Source of the DNA: Rutidosis leptorrhynchoides
Lineage: Eukaryota > Streptophyta > Magnoliopsida > Asterales > Asteraceae
Direction: 5' to 3'
DNA length: 64,000 bases
Assembly (NCBI RefSeq): GCF_046630445.1
Contig: NC_092337.1
Coordinates: 357,608,001-357,672,000 of the forward strand
Positions 1 through 11,534 of this stretch are shown here, piece by piece. Below the pieces are notes generated by a model that ran no database searches, was not told where the DNA came from, and saw only the letters and a program-made list of their open reading frames with translations. Position numbers and translations under genes: made by a program. The number at the start of each line of letters is the position of its first letter. The stretch's first letter is position 1.

Positions 1-410
1 TTTTGGTTTTAAAAAGTCAACTTTTGTTCTTCGATCAAATTCGAGACCAATTTGAAGTTTCCCGTTAAATTGATGATTGGGAAAGTGTATAGGAGTGATT
101 TGAAACATAACTTGTGTTATAATCTTTGTCTATAATGCTCTAAAAATCAAAATCTATAATTTTTTTTTGTGTTTTGAACCGCGAAGAACAGCAGGCCTGG
201 GTACATTTTTTTTTTTTTGTGTTTTTAATTAATTCAAGAGTTTATATGGTTCGATTATACTTTGATTGAAAGTCTTAAAAACGTTTAGATGATTGATTAT
301 CATGTGGTTCGATCCTGGGTTGATTTGGTTTTGAAGATGATGAAGATGAACAATTGAATTATACGGTTCATATATATAATTATAACTCATATTTGTTCAG
401 AAAAGCAAGA

Positions 411-488
411 GCAGAAAAATGGCTAAGGGTGTTTGGTATGAACGGGAGGACTCGGGTTCGAGCCCGGCTAGTGGCAACTATTTTTTTT
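411..488 (+). other. tRNA-like Pol III A/B-box module in LARD-A 5' LTR
   Basis: TGGCTAAGGG (420-429) fits a Pol III A box. GGTTCGAGCCC (455-465) fits a B box and has flanking bases that could close a T arm. A run of eight T starts at 481. The spacing and order are those of a tRNA gene or tRNA-derived SINE head. No complete cloverleaf is present, so it is not a working tRNA. The same module recurs at 36,681-36,748 and, in a diverged form, in both LARD-B LTRs. Confidence 0.6.
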
Positions 489-659
489 AAACACTTTTGG
501 AGGTAGTTTTTAAAACCAAAAATCTCTATTATTATTATTATTATTGTTATTTGTACTTGAATATAAATTTTATTCATAAAAATTTTCATGATTTTAATTA
601 TTATTATTACTATTAGTATTAGTATTAGTATTAGTATTATTATTAAAATTATGATTATG

Positions 660-660
<1 letters not shown>

Positions 661-729
<69 letters not shown>
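661..729. repeat. (ATT)n microsatellite
   Basis: Nearly pure TTA/ATT array, followed by a second one at 803-845. Both lie inside the LARD-A LTR. They create long Ile/Leu reading frames on both strands that are not genes. Confidence 0.95.
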
Positions 730-731
<2 letters not shown>

Positions 732-802
732 AATAACATTATTAGTATCATAAAAAAATTATCATTTTTATTTTTGCTATTAGTATTATCATTATTAATA
801 AA

Positions 803-845
<43 letters not shown>

Positions 846-1037
846 GTAAATTAATATTATCTAAACTATCATTTTAATAAATAAATATTTTGTACATTAT
901 ATATACTTATTACATATACTAGGATTATATTAATATTTCATATAACAAACTAATGATATTTCATAAATACAATACTAATCACATATATATGAATATAGAT
1001 ATATTAATATAACTAAATGTATAAATATTAATCATTT

Positions 1038-1040
<3 letters not shown>

Positions 1041-1087
<47 letters not shown>
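1041..1087. repeat. (AT)n microsatellite in LARD-A 5' LTR
   Basis: Uninterrupted AT dinucleotides. The matching array in the 3' LTR is at about 37,409-37,482 and is longer. Confidence 0.95.
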
Positions 1088-1091
<4 letters not shown>

Positions 1092-1606
1092 AAATAAAAA
1101 TATATAAAATATAATTTAAGATATAATATAAGTATACGTTTTAAAATGGAATTTAGTATAAATTCTATATAACTACAAATATATAAATAATACATATTAA
1201 TAAATGAATTTTTTTTTATTTCCATTATATATATTAATAGATATACAATTGATATAGGTTCGTGAATCCAAGGCCAACCCTGCATTGTTCAGTTCAGTCG
1301 AATGAATATTTTTACTACAAAATATTGTATCGTGAGTTTCATTTGCTCCCTTTTTAATTGCTTTTGCAATATATATTTTTGGGCTGAGAATACATGCGCT
1401 GCTTTTATAAATGCTTTACGAAATAGAGACAAGTGATTAAAAATGATATTCTGCGGATAGATGTGCTAGGTAATTTAGTTATATGTTATAAGAGCATGTA
1501 AGCGCGAATCCTAAAGATAGATCTATTGGGCTTAACACCCCCATCCTGTAGGCTGTACTAGACGTTAGAGCTAGTGGGCGGATGTTTAGTACTTCGAGGA
1601 TTATTT

Positions 1607-1726
1607 ATACACTTGCGAGTGTACATATCCATCTTTGCGAAGATGACTTATTATATTATTTTTAAGGTTGGTTACTGAGGCCTCAACATAAGCAGAACGG
1701 TTTTATACACTTGCGAGTGTACATAT
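1607..1726 (+). repeat. Duplicated inverted-repeat motif TACACTTGCGAGTGTA
   Basis: A motif of about 22 bp centred on TACACTTGCGAGTGTA occurs at 1,607-1,627 and again at 1,704-1,726. Each copy is a 6-bp stem (TACACT/AGTGTA) around TGCG. The same pair recurs in the 3' LTR near 38,002-38,025 and 38,098-38,120. Function unknown; candidates are a cis-acting RNA hairpin or a protein-binding site. Confidence 0.7.
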
Positions 1727-1789
1727 ATTTATAAACGGAAATCTTGTGGTCTATTAAAATATTGAAATGATTGTTATGATAAACCTATG

Positions 1790-1860
1790 AACTCACCAAC
1801 CTTTTGGTTGACACTTTAAAGCATGTTTATTCGCAGGTATTAAAGAAATCTTCCGCTGTG
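1790..1860 (+). promoter_or_regulatory. Conserved LTR hairpin block, LARD-A 5' LTR
   Basis: CTCACCAAC, a short loop and GGTTGAC form a hairpin (stem CAACC/GGTTG, 1,797-1,810). It is followed by GCATGTTTATTCGCAGG and then TTCCGCTGTG. The same block occurs in seven LTR copies from four LTR families here, with the stem partly retained despite base changes. It may be an R/U5 RNA structure, a polyadenylation element or a splice acceptor; the sequence does not decide. Confidence 0.5.
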
Positions 1861-2134
1861 CATTTGTTCATTTGAGAGATATTATTGGAGTCATTCATGA
1901 AATATTTCAAAAGACGTTGCATTCAAGTCGTTGAGTTCAACAAGATTATTATAAGTCATTTATAGTTGATATATTATGAAATGGTATGCATACCTGTCAA
2001 CTTTCGTTGAAATGAAAGTTTGTCTTTTAAAAACGAATGCAATTTTGTAAAATATATCATATAGAGGTCAGAACCTCGCGATGTAATCAACTATTGTGAA
2101 TCGTTTATAATCGATATGAACGGGTCCTTTCAGT

Positions 2135-2151
2135 TGGTATCAGAGCGGTGG
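2135..2151 (+). other. Primer-binding site, initiator-Met tRNA (LARD-A)
   Basis: TGGTATCAGAGC lies 2 bp after the LTR end and is complementary to the 3' end of plant initiator-Met tRNA. It fixes the LTR boundary and the plus orientation. Confidence 0.9.
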
Positions 2152-2260
2152 TCTTAGCGAACCAGGTCTTGCATTAGTATGTCTAACTGATAGTTGTTTA
2201 GATTCATTAGTGAGTCTGGACTTCGACCGTGTCTGCATGTCAAAAGTTTTGCTTATCATT
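2147..2260 (+). promoter_or_regulatory. Conserved post-PBS leader, candidate packaging region
   Basis: The 100 bp after the primer site (GGTGGTCTTAGCGAACCAG, then two CATTAGT..GTCT repeats about 45 bp apart, then GACTTCGACCGTGT) matches the leaders of the Tekay element (about 22,085-22,180, minus) and LARD-B (about 60,890-60,990, minus). Outside the LTRs this is the best shared segment of the three. Packaging or dimerisation is a reasonable guess, not shown. Confidence 0.45.
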
Positions 2261-2540
2261 CGTGTCGAAAATCATTTATTTATTATCCTTAGGAAATTTC
2301 CTGCTTATCATTCCTAGTCTAGACACATCTTACTGCATTGATTACATGAATAGTGTATAGAAAAAATTCATATCTTAGCGTATCTGTTATTGTTATCTTT
2401 GCCTGACAGCTTTCGTAGATTCCTCCGTAACTTATGGGATTTTAGTATTATATATGCATATGTAAGTTATGTATTGCAGGGTACTAATCTACATCCTATA
2501 ATCTATTTCTTATCGAAAATCCTTCATCTGATCGTACGAG

Positions 2541-3045
2541 ATGAATCCCTCAACCAGTTCGAATTCCTCGGATTCCGACAGCTATTCCGATATGGAGTTT
2601 CACCTAAGCTCCGAAAGCAGTGTCACCAGAATGAATCAACCAATCATCCATCCCCGATTCATCTGATGGGTTTGTAGTCGACTTAATCAATGGAGAAGTG
2701 CAGAAGGCGATCCCTTCCACTAACCGAATTCACCTCTTGATGAAGAACCTGAAGCACTTACCGGCGAACCTATTCGTAACACCATTTTCACCCTCATTTC
2801 CCGAATATCTCGCCACGACTATATCATAACTCAGATTCTAAACCTTATTCATTCACCCGTTCTTACCGACAATCATCCCAGAGTAATAAGTCAACGAACT
2901 ACGCGCCCGAGTTGTAGCCTTGAAAAATATGGTGCAAAACGTACCAGCTTTAGCAACATCAACGACACCAACAGTACCACCAACATCAATACCAGTACCA
3001 TCAACAACACACGCTTCAACATCACAATCTGTATCTCGAGCATAA
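2541..3045 (+). pseudogene. Degenerate Ser/Asp-rich ORF of LARD-A
   Basis: From the ATG at 2,541 the frame reads an N-terminus rich in Ser and Asp (MNPSTSSNSSDSDSYSD). It stops near 2,665 and continues in other frames. Around 2,912-3,045 a different frame reads a Thr/Pro/Ser-rich tail starting VVALKNMVQNVPALATST and ending in a natural stop. At least one frameshift and one stop separate the parts. LARD-B retains a homologous middle and tail (about 60,330-60,600, minus). The layout (acidic Ser-rich head, TPPTSIP-type tail, just after the leader) resembles the pre-gag ORF of Tekay at 21,665-22,003. Function unknown. Confidence 0.5.
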
Positions 3046-4788
3046 TCATCATTCTACATGACGTTCTACATCATTTATCTTCGCTCGACATGACGATTAT
3101 GTAATCTCTAATGTTTTAGAGATTATGTATTCTAGTTCTAACGGTAAAACAAATGAGATTAATATTATATTAACTCATTAAATCTGTATTACATCTGAAG
3201 AAAATATATGTGTATATATGTTTTCATAAAGATTGTAATTAAAAATTCTTTCATACAAACTGTTAATGTTGAAAATATTTTAACGGGTAGGTAATACCCA
3301 AGGAATATTTAGATTTCACATTAATAAGTTACACTGTACATTCTTCGAATCTGATTCAACAGTCATTTACTATCCTACTTACATCCACAGATATATGAAT
3401 CCGTTCACCATAGAATAACCATTTTCATTCAATTTCATATTTGGATTTTGACTTACCAGAATCCAACAAATGGCATAATGAAGAAAACATTGGACAAAAA
3501 TAAAATTTGTTAGAAACAAACAAATTAATTATAAGAAAAATTTTGTTAAGAATCCACGCTAACAAAATCCTAGCTAACTGTTCCTAGCTAACTGTTACTT
3601 CCTTATTACATTTAATTATAGCAATTTATTGCAATTTTAATTCTCGCAATTTTATTTATCGTCATTTAATTTCTGTTATTTATTTTACGCACTTTATTTA
3701 TCGTCATTTAAATACTGTTATTTACGCATTTAAATATCTGGACACGTATACAAGGTTTTGACATATCATATCGACGCATCTATATATATTATTTGGAATA
3801 ACCATAGACACTCTATATGCGGTAATGATCGAGTTAGCTATACAGGGTTGAGGTTGATTCTACAATAATATATATACTTTGAGTTGTGATCGAGTCTGAG
3901 ACATGTATACAATGGGTCACGATACGTATTAATTAATTCGAATATTATATATGAATTATTGAATTACTAACTGTGGACTACTAACTGTGGACTTCCAACA
4001 TTGGACAATTAAAAATGAATTAAAAAAATTGATTATAACATATGAAACTAAACAATTCTTCAAGTTTGCCACTTGATTTCATCTTAAACCTCATTTGTAT
4101 CTTGACGATTACAATCTGTGTTCAAATCTTTCATGATTCTTGAAAACACCTCAATCGAGAGGATGAACTAACCGCACTTCATCTACGGAAGGAAAGATTT
4201 ATGCATATAGTTATACACCTGAAAAACACTCAGAACCTGAGTAAACATTTAACACGTATCTGTGCTAGCTCCTTTGGCGTTGTTATTACCGAAAATAACT
4301 TTACAATCCCTCTTCAAATTAGCCAACTTTGTCACAGCTCCAGCAAATCAACTTTGACTTTTATTCGAATTAGCCTTATTATAACTTTGATATATAAGTT
4401 TACCTTTCATCATCGTTACCAGAAAATCGTGTATATCCCACCACATAAGTAGTAAACTTACCAGCAACTTCGTTTCTCATTGGCTTAAGTCGTTCTGAAA
4501 AACCATTATATTTGTTCATTAAAACCCTATCATATACTCATTCGCATCTTGTAACGAGAATTACCATACCAATTACCGAGAATCAGCAATCAGTATTTCG
4601 AATCTCGCAGTGTTTCTACATCAACAGTTATATGTATACATATAACATTTATCTCTTAGAATTATGATCTTCCATTCTGAAATTCTGAAAAGCACTCTAG
4701 ACTACGAATCAGTTCTTTGAGTTTTGAAAAAGCTGAATGAAGCAGCAGAAACCGTAGACAACCGTAAACGACCTTAACCGTCGGAAGT
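3046..4788 (+). other. LARD-A interior, non-coding
   Basis: AT-rich sequence with no supported reading frame. It matches the LARD-B interior in reverse orientation (for example 3,590-3,700 against about 59,570-59,700). An aacgggtaggtaatacc segment near 3,283-3,300 resembles the sequence before the 3' LTR and could be an internal duplicate of that region. Confidence 0.6.
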
Positions 4789-5040
4789 TTGATGAGAAAG
4801 AATAGTATATTGGTAAAGCTCAGAAAAGTTAGAACTGATAAACAGATTGAGCAAATCATGAAAAAGGCTGTGGACAAATCACAAAGGCTAAGCCTATCTT
4901 CAAAGAATCCAAATGATTCAGTATCTACTGAAGTCATTAACGAATACCTTGATCTTGACTCTAAACTTTTACGGAACAAATCTTCATCATCATCCATCGA
5001 TATTAGAAATTCTAAGATATCATCGTATCTTTCATTATAA
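4789..5040 (+). pseudogene. Second ORF relic in LARD-A interior
   Basis: An 83-codon frame, charged and Ser-rich, contains MKKAVDKSQRLSL followed by SKNPNDSVSTEVINEYLD. LARD-B has a clearly related peptide on its sense strand at about 58,500-58,630 (MKKVVDKSQELNL, SKNLNDSVPAEIVS), there with stops. Similarity at the amino-acid level suggests it was once coding. I do not recognise the family. The opposite strand also has an open frame (4,662-5,093), which I treat as a shadow. Confidence 0.4.
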
Positions 5041-5867
5041 ATATCCTCGATATTCCTAAAGATATTTTCATAACTATTCTTATCTGAATTCATTTTTCTA
5101 TTCGCGATATCAGTGTTACATCAGAAAGGAAACTGTTTTAGTTCTAAATTCTGAAAAATTCGAATTTAAATTATGAATGTTTTTGAAGTAGTGTTGGGAA
5201 CTGAAGCATGAGTTAGTAAAATATAATGACACTTGATTAACGTGATTATATTACAGTAAGTCATGCTGAGTTTCTAATGAAATGTGATGATTCACAGATC
5301 ATAACGTCATCATGTGCCATGTTACACGACTCTAACATTCTATCTAATCTATAAACATATCAAGAACATATTTTCTTGATAGTCCTATCTTTTCCCTTGA
5401 ATTCTGGTAATTTGACAAGTCAGATTGTGCTATTACCGTTCCTTTCTTAAGAACATTAGTCATGTTCATTCAAAACTCCATACTTATGAATTCTGGACCA
5501 TCACTTGCGAAGAGAAAACAAAAGGATGGAACTCCAAAATATAAAGGAAACGAAAGAGGCAGATTTATAGTGAAATATCCGATAGAACAATCAAGACAGA
5601 TTATCGCATTTAACCAAAGAGGATTCTAATTTCCTTAATTACCGAAGAACCAAATCCTATTACGAAGATTTTCTCTAAATCCCTTGAACTCCAGAAATCA
5701 ACCCTATCTACGTCAAAAGATATGACGAAACTTTACTTTTCTCATTTCACTTTTCTATGATAGCTTCACTCATACTCTTTACAAAAACAAATTGTTTTAT
5801 CCATATTACTCGCTAATGATAAAACTCTAATTTTTAGCCCGCATGCATCATGAAAACATACTTATTG
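5041..5867 (+). other. LARD-A interior, distal non-coding part
   Basis: No supported gene. A short open stretch begins ATGAATTCTGGACC near 5,484 and carries basic residues, but it is not conserved enough to call. The segment ends at the Athila target site. Confidence 0.5.
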
Positions 5868-5872
5868 TCAGC
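5868..5872. repeat. Athila target-site duplication, left (TCAGC)
   Basis: TCAGC directly precedes the TGATGTGCG terminus and is repeated exactly at 34,770-34,774 after the other LTR. Confidence 0.9.
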
Positions 5873-7195
5873 TGATGTGCGTAGAGGTGTATACAAAATA
5901 GTTATATTTTCACAAGGAAATACTATTAAATACGATACAATTTTACACGAGTGATTTATTTATTTATAGAGTGGATATACCTAAACCTTGCTACAACACT
6001 TATAGGCAGTGTACCTAATCGTACAGTAGCGTAGTTTTTAGTAATTCCGGTTCGTCCACAGGGAACTCGCCAAGTTTAACGCTATATTTTTTAAAACTAT
6101 ATTTGTAAATATATAAATATATAAGTAGTGGTATTATTATTATAAAAGGGGGTTTTTACCGTTTAATGACCGGTTTTTCGATTTTAAAACTTAAGTTGCA
6201 GTTAAAACCTAATGTAAAATATTAAAAATAAATATAACTTAATTTAAAGCGTAAAGTAAATGACAATAATTAAAGTGCGGTAAATAAAATAACGGTAAAT
6301 AAAATTGCGATAATTAAAAAGTACAATAATTAAAATGACAATAAATTGAAGTGCGATAATTAAAAGTGCAATTAAATATGAAATAAAGGAAATTAAATAT
6401 GAAATAAAGGAATTATGCTTATTTAAACTTCAGTAATCATGATGTTTGACGTGTTGATTTTAGTTTATTACCATGGGTTAATTGTCCTTTGTCCTGGATT
6501 ACTCAATATGTCCATACGGATTTATCCATAATAGTCCATCAGTCATAATCATAAAATGCGGAAGTCTTCGTCAAATTATTCTTATTCCCGAAGTCAAATA
6601 TTCCAACTAATTTGGGATTCGAATTGTGACAAGGTCTTAATACTTTGTTTAATGAATACACCAGGTTATCGACTGCGTGTAGTCCAAGGTTTTACTACTT
6701 TGTTAACAATTACACCAATTACCCTTGAATGTAATCCACCCCTGTTTCAACAAGTCTATTAACTATTAATCCAGTTCCGTGTCCAGTTAAATGAACAATT
6801 ATTGGTATTTATAGATATCCCGCCCACCGTACCCAGTCAAGCGTATGTGGTTATATATAAATACGTCAAATTATAAGTCTATATATTAAATTAACGAGGT
6901 ATCATTTAGTTAATATAAAGCCCATTAATAGCCCATAGTCTAATTTCCACAAGTGTCGTTCTTTTATCCAAACCCCAATTATGGTACAAAGCCCAATTAC
7001 CCAATTTTAATATTTAGCCCAACATCACGATTACTTCGGCTTAAATAAGCATAATAATAACTTAGCTACGAGACATTAATTTAAAAAGGTTGAACATAAC
7101 TTACAATGATTAAAAATAGCGTAGCGTTACACGGACAGAATTTCGACTTACACCCTTACAACATTCGTTAACATACCCTTATTATTAAAATTAAA

Positions 7196-7201
<6 letters not shown>

Positions 7202-7274
<73 letters not shown>
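7202..7274. repeat. (AT)n microsatellite in Athila 3' LTR
   Basis: About 73 bp of AT repeats. The 5' LTR copy has only a few units at the same place (about 34,157-34,168), so the array expanded after insertion or differed at integration. Confidence 0.95.
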
Positions 7275-7275
<1 letters not shown>

Positions 7276-7356
7276 GTTGAGATTGAGGAGAAGAAAAAGA
7301 TGTGATGTTGTTCAACTAAACTGCGAAATTTATAGGGATGTGGCCAGTTACTGTTC

Positions 7357-7408
7357 ACCATGCGATCGCATGGTATTTAGGCTTCCAGGCCATGCGATTG
7401 CATGGCCT
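7357..7408. repeat. Palindrome pair in Athila 3' LTR
   Basis: An 18-bp perfect palindrome (7,357-7,374) and a 22-bp near-perfect one (7,387-7,408) share the core CATGCGATCGCATG but have different symmetric arms (ACC/GGT and AGGC/GCCT). The same arrangement appears at four other Athila positions in this window. Confidence 0.85.
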
Positions 7409-7873
7409 GCTTTTCCAGCTCACACAAGTTTGTTTTCTTTCTTGCCGACGGTTTAATAAATAAATATAATATATAAATAATTTTAAGAATTATTTAAATA
7501 TTATATTATATTTATGTGCATAGTTGACTTGTAATTTTTAGTCCGTTGCGTCGAGCATTGAGAGTTGACTCTGGTTCCGATTCTGGATTTTCGAACGTCC
7601 TTGCGTACAATTTAATATCTTGTACTTTGCGTTTTGCGTCTTGTACTCTTGTAATTTTGAGACGTTTCTCATCAATAATTTGAACCACTTTGATTGTACT
7701 TTGTACTTTTGAGCTTTTTGGTCGTTTGCGTCTTCAATTCGTCGAATCTGCCTTTTGTCTTCACCTTTTATTATTTAAACGAATATCACTTGTAAATAGG
7801 ACAATTGCAACTAAAAGCTTGTCTTTCTTGAGGGATAATGCTATGAAATATATGTTCGTTTTTAGCATTATCA

Positions 7874-7889
7874 AATATTCCCACACTTG
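7874..7889 (-). other. Athila polypurine tract region
   Basis: Read on the minus strand, CAAGTGTGGGAATATT directly precedes the 3' LTR start TGATAATGC. A G-rich purine stretch in this position is the usual primer for plus-strand DNA synthesis. Confidence 0.7.
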
Positions 7890-10016
7890 AGCGTTGCTTG
7901 TCCTCAAGCAATATAGTCTTGAAATAAAAACATACTAGAATCACTTCTTTATTCTTCACACTTTGTACATCAGTGATTTCTATACGGCGGTATAAACAAT
8001 GATAGTAACGTTGTGGTTTACAGTCCCACATGACTATGAAAATTTAGATCCTTAAGGAAATTGGATCTTTATGAAAACATTTGATCTTTTGAAAATACAA
8101 TCTAGCTTTTACCCTAGATAAGTTTTCCGGAATAACCCTTCACCGGTGTTTGCAAAATGTTTTTGTGAGTTTGGTGGGTTTCAGATTTAAAAATTTTAGC
8201 TCAAAACTTATGGTTTTGTGTCACCCACTTGCTAACATTGTATTGGGAAAGCAACACGTCCAGTATACTTGCTCCGTATATTACCTTTCGGTAAACTATC
8301 TTACGGTTGTAAAGGAAAGCGTTGAACAAGAAACTGTTAAGGCAATGTTCCCTGACATGCTTTTAATTATGGTCTATATCGTGTTGGATGCAATTACTAT
8401 CCTTTGTAGGAGCAATAGTAAAGCTCACCCTATAGTTTTTCGGTCTGGCACAAGGTCCTGTCTTTGACCATGCTATGCAACCACCGTTCTTACGGTTGAC
8501 ACCCGATTTGGTTCAGGTGACCTAATGAATTCCAGGTGAATTCCTAGAATTTTACGTTCAATGGTAATGAACGCATTAAAAATGGGTTTTCAGAAAACAA
8601 ATCGGTTTGTAATTTTGATCAAAATATTTTCTCGTTCAAGCTCGAGTTTAGATATCATCGAATTCCATGAGTTTGTAATTCTCAATCTTTAAGGTCAATC
8701 TCAAGGATTGAGTAATATCAGGCTTAAAGGCTGATTTTTGATTTTTAAGGAGATTATCCTTTCTGGGGGTCTGATTCATTAGTCTTATCAAGCTAATTTG
8801 CACGGTGCCCTCCCCATTTTACGAGACAGATCCTCTCATGATTAGGATAAGTCTGACCACTTGGCGACCCTGTTTGATGCTGAGGTCCGTGGATTTCCTG
8901 CTGATTTTAGTGATGACTTTTCTAGATTTTTCGTCAACCTACAGCTGGTCTGGACGACAACTTCCTGACCTAAATCAAGAAGCGCGTTTCTTTTTCGGAA
9001 GACTTTACTTCCTTTTAATGATGAAATTGATTCATCATGTAGATCCATCTATTCTTTCAAATATATTACAATAAATCGGGTAAAATGGTTAATTTTGTCC
9101 AAAATAAAAGTATCTTCAATTATTTGTACAAAAATATGTGATATATGTTTTAAATAACTTGGTAATTTTTTTTTTCACACTTGGCTTTTATTTTCCTTTC
9201 TTTGTCTTTTTATTGTCCTCTATTCCATTTTAAATGAATTTTAACATTTTGGGTTGTTTCTCAATTTATGTCCTTTCCGAGGTAACAATAATTTCGGTGT
9301 TAACACCTAGTTTTATCATTCATAAATATGTATAAACATGATTTTGAATTCATTTATTTGAAAATTTTGAAAAATTTTACTAGAATTGGGTAGTCAGTAT
9401 ATAAGACTAGGGCTGTTCTTTATTATCAGAGAGCACTAGATTCTAATACAACTACCGCGTTACTAGTATTTTTAATGATAACCAAGTGTATAAGTTAAAA
9501 ATTTTAAAAATCCGAAAGAATTTAATCTCTTCCCACACTTAAGATCTTGCAATGCCCTCATTTGCAAGAATTCAGTAACAATTTAAATTATTGAGGGTGA
9601 TTAGCGTAGAAAAATGATTAAATTTTACCAAAGTTTCCAAACATATTGGTGTTTGTTTGTTGAATTATAAATGGTGCACATCATTTGTTCATTCCGTCTT
9701 GTTGTTACATCACATTTGTTTTTCGTTTTGTCGTCAAAATCAGTAGCTTTTGCTGAACTTAATGCCAGTCTTTGAAAATGTGCTGTTTTACCCTGTTGTG
9801 TACATGAAATAAAATACATACAATACAAATATAAACATGCATGGTAATTTGAAATGGGACTTAAAATCTCACTTTCAAATCAAATATGAAATATTAGTAC
9901 GACAAATAAAAATATTAAACATTACAATAAAAGTATCAAAATATAATGTGTTTAAACATAAATAAATAAAAATAATAAAAAGATAAAAATCGTAGAAATC
10001 ACCAACGGGAACTATA
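7890..10016 (-). other. Athila 3' untranslated region
   Basis: About 2.1 kb between the env-position ORF and the 3' LTR. Short open frames on both strands show no family resemblance or internal consistency. I see no gene here. Long 3' non-coding regions are common in Athila-type elements. Confidence 0.6.
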
Positions 10017-11534
10017 TCAATCTGGATAGGGGTTCCAGTTCATGTCGTCGTTCGGGTTCCATGGTTGGTGATAGGTGTACTGGTAGGCCTGGTTAGGGTC
10101 GTTGAGAGTAAATGGTGGTCTTATCTCGGGCTGGTGTGGAGGATAGTAAGTGGGTCGGGTCGGTACGTAGTGATCCTGAGGTGATATCTGGCTCATGATC
10201 TGACGTTGATGATAGTCCCATCTATCATGCTGTCATTGCCTGGAATGCTCATAATCATTCCGGGCTTGCCACTGCTCCATCCGACTAAATCTCTCCTCGT
10301 TTGTCATTTCCACCTCATCTTCACGCTGGTAGACGTCAGTCATAGCCTCCCTAATGACATCCCTAATGTCATCCTCTTCCTCAATTTCCTCATCTGGACC
10401 TTTCTCTACCTGAGGATGACTACCTTCATAGGGTACTGCCTGGATGCGTCTGCTCTTTAATACCTTAGCACCCTGATAGACCTTCAATCCTAAAGGCTCA
10501 ACCTGTTCCCTACATACCAAAAGTGGACCCCCTTGGTCCCTATCTACACCCAAATACTCTCCAATGAGAGTAACAAAAATACCTCCTCCTATTATTCCCC
10601 CTTCCTGTATTCCTTCTACCATCTTAGACAAATAAAAACCAACACAGTAAGGGATATTAACAAAGCCTCTTGGGTCTCGAATACACTTTAGGTAAAATAA
10701 ATCATGTAAGGTCATTTTCTCCTTGTTGTGACCTCTCTGTGTAATCGAGTTAGCCAGAAATCTATGAATTATACGAAGCTCGGCTCTGTTAATATGTAAG
10801 TAGGAGTGTTTTCCTCCCAGCGTAAAAACATTATAATCTGACATACGCCTCCAGACGGCGTTCGCGTCAAAATTTCTATCTACCCTTTCACCACGATAAA
10901 TCAAATTCATACAATCGGGTAGTAGTAATTCACCAAGAGTATATATCTGCAAAGCCCTGGCCATGTCTAGCATGGACATCCTGTACGTCCTACTGCCAAG
11001 TATAAATCTAAGAAAACTTCTATCATCTAACCTATCTACATCCGCATTTAACGAAATAGTACTCAAAAGCTCAACACACCATTCCTTATATACAGGCCTA
11101 CGAACGGTGAATAAACGTTCCCAATCATGAAAAGAAGAGATGTCATACCTTTGGATCAAATGCTGTCTAACTGAGTTAGCAAGTTGGACCCTTTCCAAAG
11201 GCTCCCAATCGATTGCCCTTGGCACTTCTACATTTTTCGGTACCAGTTTGAATTTGTTACTTTGATATGTTGGGTAATCTTTCCAGCTTCGATCAAATCT
11301 TAGATTGGGATGCAACTGTTCTTCATGAATCGTCGGATGTTGTACTATCGGATGCATCGAAAACACTACGAAGGCATCAACATATTCTTGATGCGGATCA
11401 TAATAAGGTACGTGTTGATCAGGTTGTTGTTGTTGTTCCTGTTGTTGCTCCTGTTCATATTGCATTTCTGGTTCAGGTTCTAGAGCAGGTTGTCTAGATG
11501 ATGATGATGATGCACCATCAGTATTAGTAAATCT
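10017..11534 (-). pseudogene. Athila env-position ORF (ATHILA ORF-1-like), exon 2
   Basis: An open frame runs from 11,591 down, with one in-frame TGA at 10,233-10,235 and its natural stop at 10,017-10,019. The N-terminal part is Ser-, Gln- and Glu-rich (poly-Ser, then QEQQQEQQQQ). The central 300 residues form a globular domain of the kind seen in Athila ORFs outside gag-pol, and the tail is Pro/Tyr-rich. I see no signal peptide and only a short Gly/Ile-rich hydrophobic stretch (GGIIGGGIFVTLIGEYLG), so calling it an envelope protein would rest on position alone. TTTTGCAG immediately before 11,534 fits a splice acceptor. The stop at 10,233 is CGA to TGA-like. Function unproven. Confidence 0.65.

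Larger units (their letters stand above)
1..2132 (+). repeat. LARD-A 5' LTR, 3' part only
   Basis: This stretch aligns along its whole length with about 36,268-38,530 and ends in the same CGGGTCCTTTCA. About 1.4 kb of the LTR is missing to the left of the window. Differences from the 3' LTR are mostly microsatellite length (about 20 bp of TTA units here against about 90 bp there) plus scattered substitutions. It holds a tRNA-like module (411-488), TTA arrays (661-729 and 803-845), an AT array (1,041-1,087) and a conserved hairpin block (1,790-1,860). Confidence 0.9.
5873..7873 (-). repeat. Athila 3' LTR
   Basis: 2,001 bp, matching 32,860-34,769 and 46,170-48,123. It is longer than its partner mainly because of the AT array at 7,202-7,274. 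It contains a pair of CATGCGATCGCATG palindromes (7,357-7,374 and 7,387-7,408), the second with one C-to-T change at its centre. Confidence 0.93.

Noticed and set aside
411..488. Functional tRNA gene
   Set aside because: Only A box, B box and T arm are recognisable. No acceptor stem pairing or full cloverleaf was found, so I call a tRNA-like module only.
380..854. Poly-Ile and Leu reading frames on both strands
   Set aside because: They are translations of TTA/ATT microsatellites in the LTR. The same applies to 36,653-37,244 and 51,323-51,661.
2390..2677. 95-codon ORF in LARD-A
   Set aside because: Out of frame with the conserved Ser/Asp-rich relic beginning at 2,541 and not conserved in LARD-B.
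4662..5093. 143-codon minus ORF in LARD-A
   Set aside because: The sense strand carries the peptide that is conserved in LARD-B; the antisense frame is broken there.
6556..6762. 68-codon plus-strand ORF repeated at 33,510 and 46,843
   Set aside because: It is present because all three are Athila LTR copies, is antisense to the element and has no recognisable motif.
8150..9074. Plus-strand ORFs in the Athila 3' region
   Set aside because: Antisense to the element, short, mutually overlapping, without domain or compositional support.
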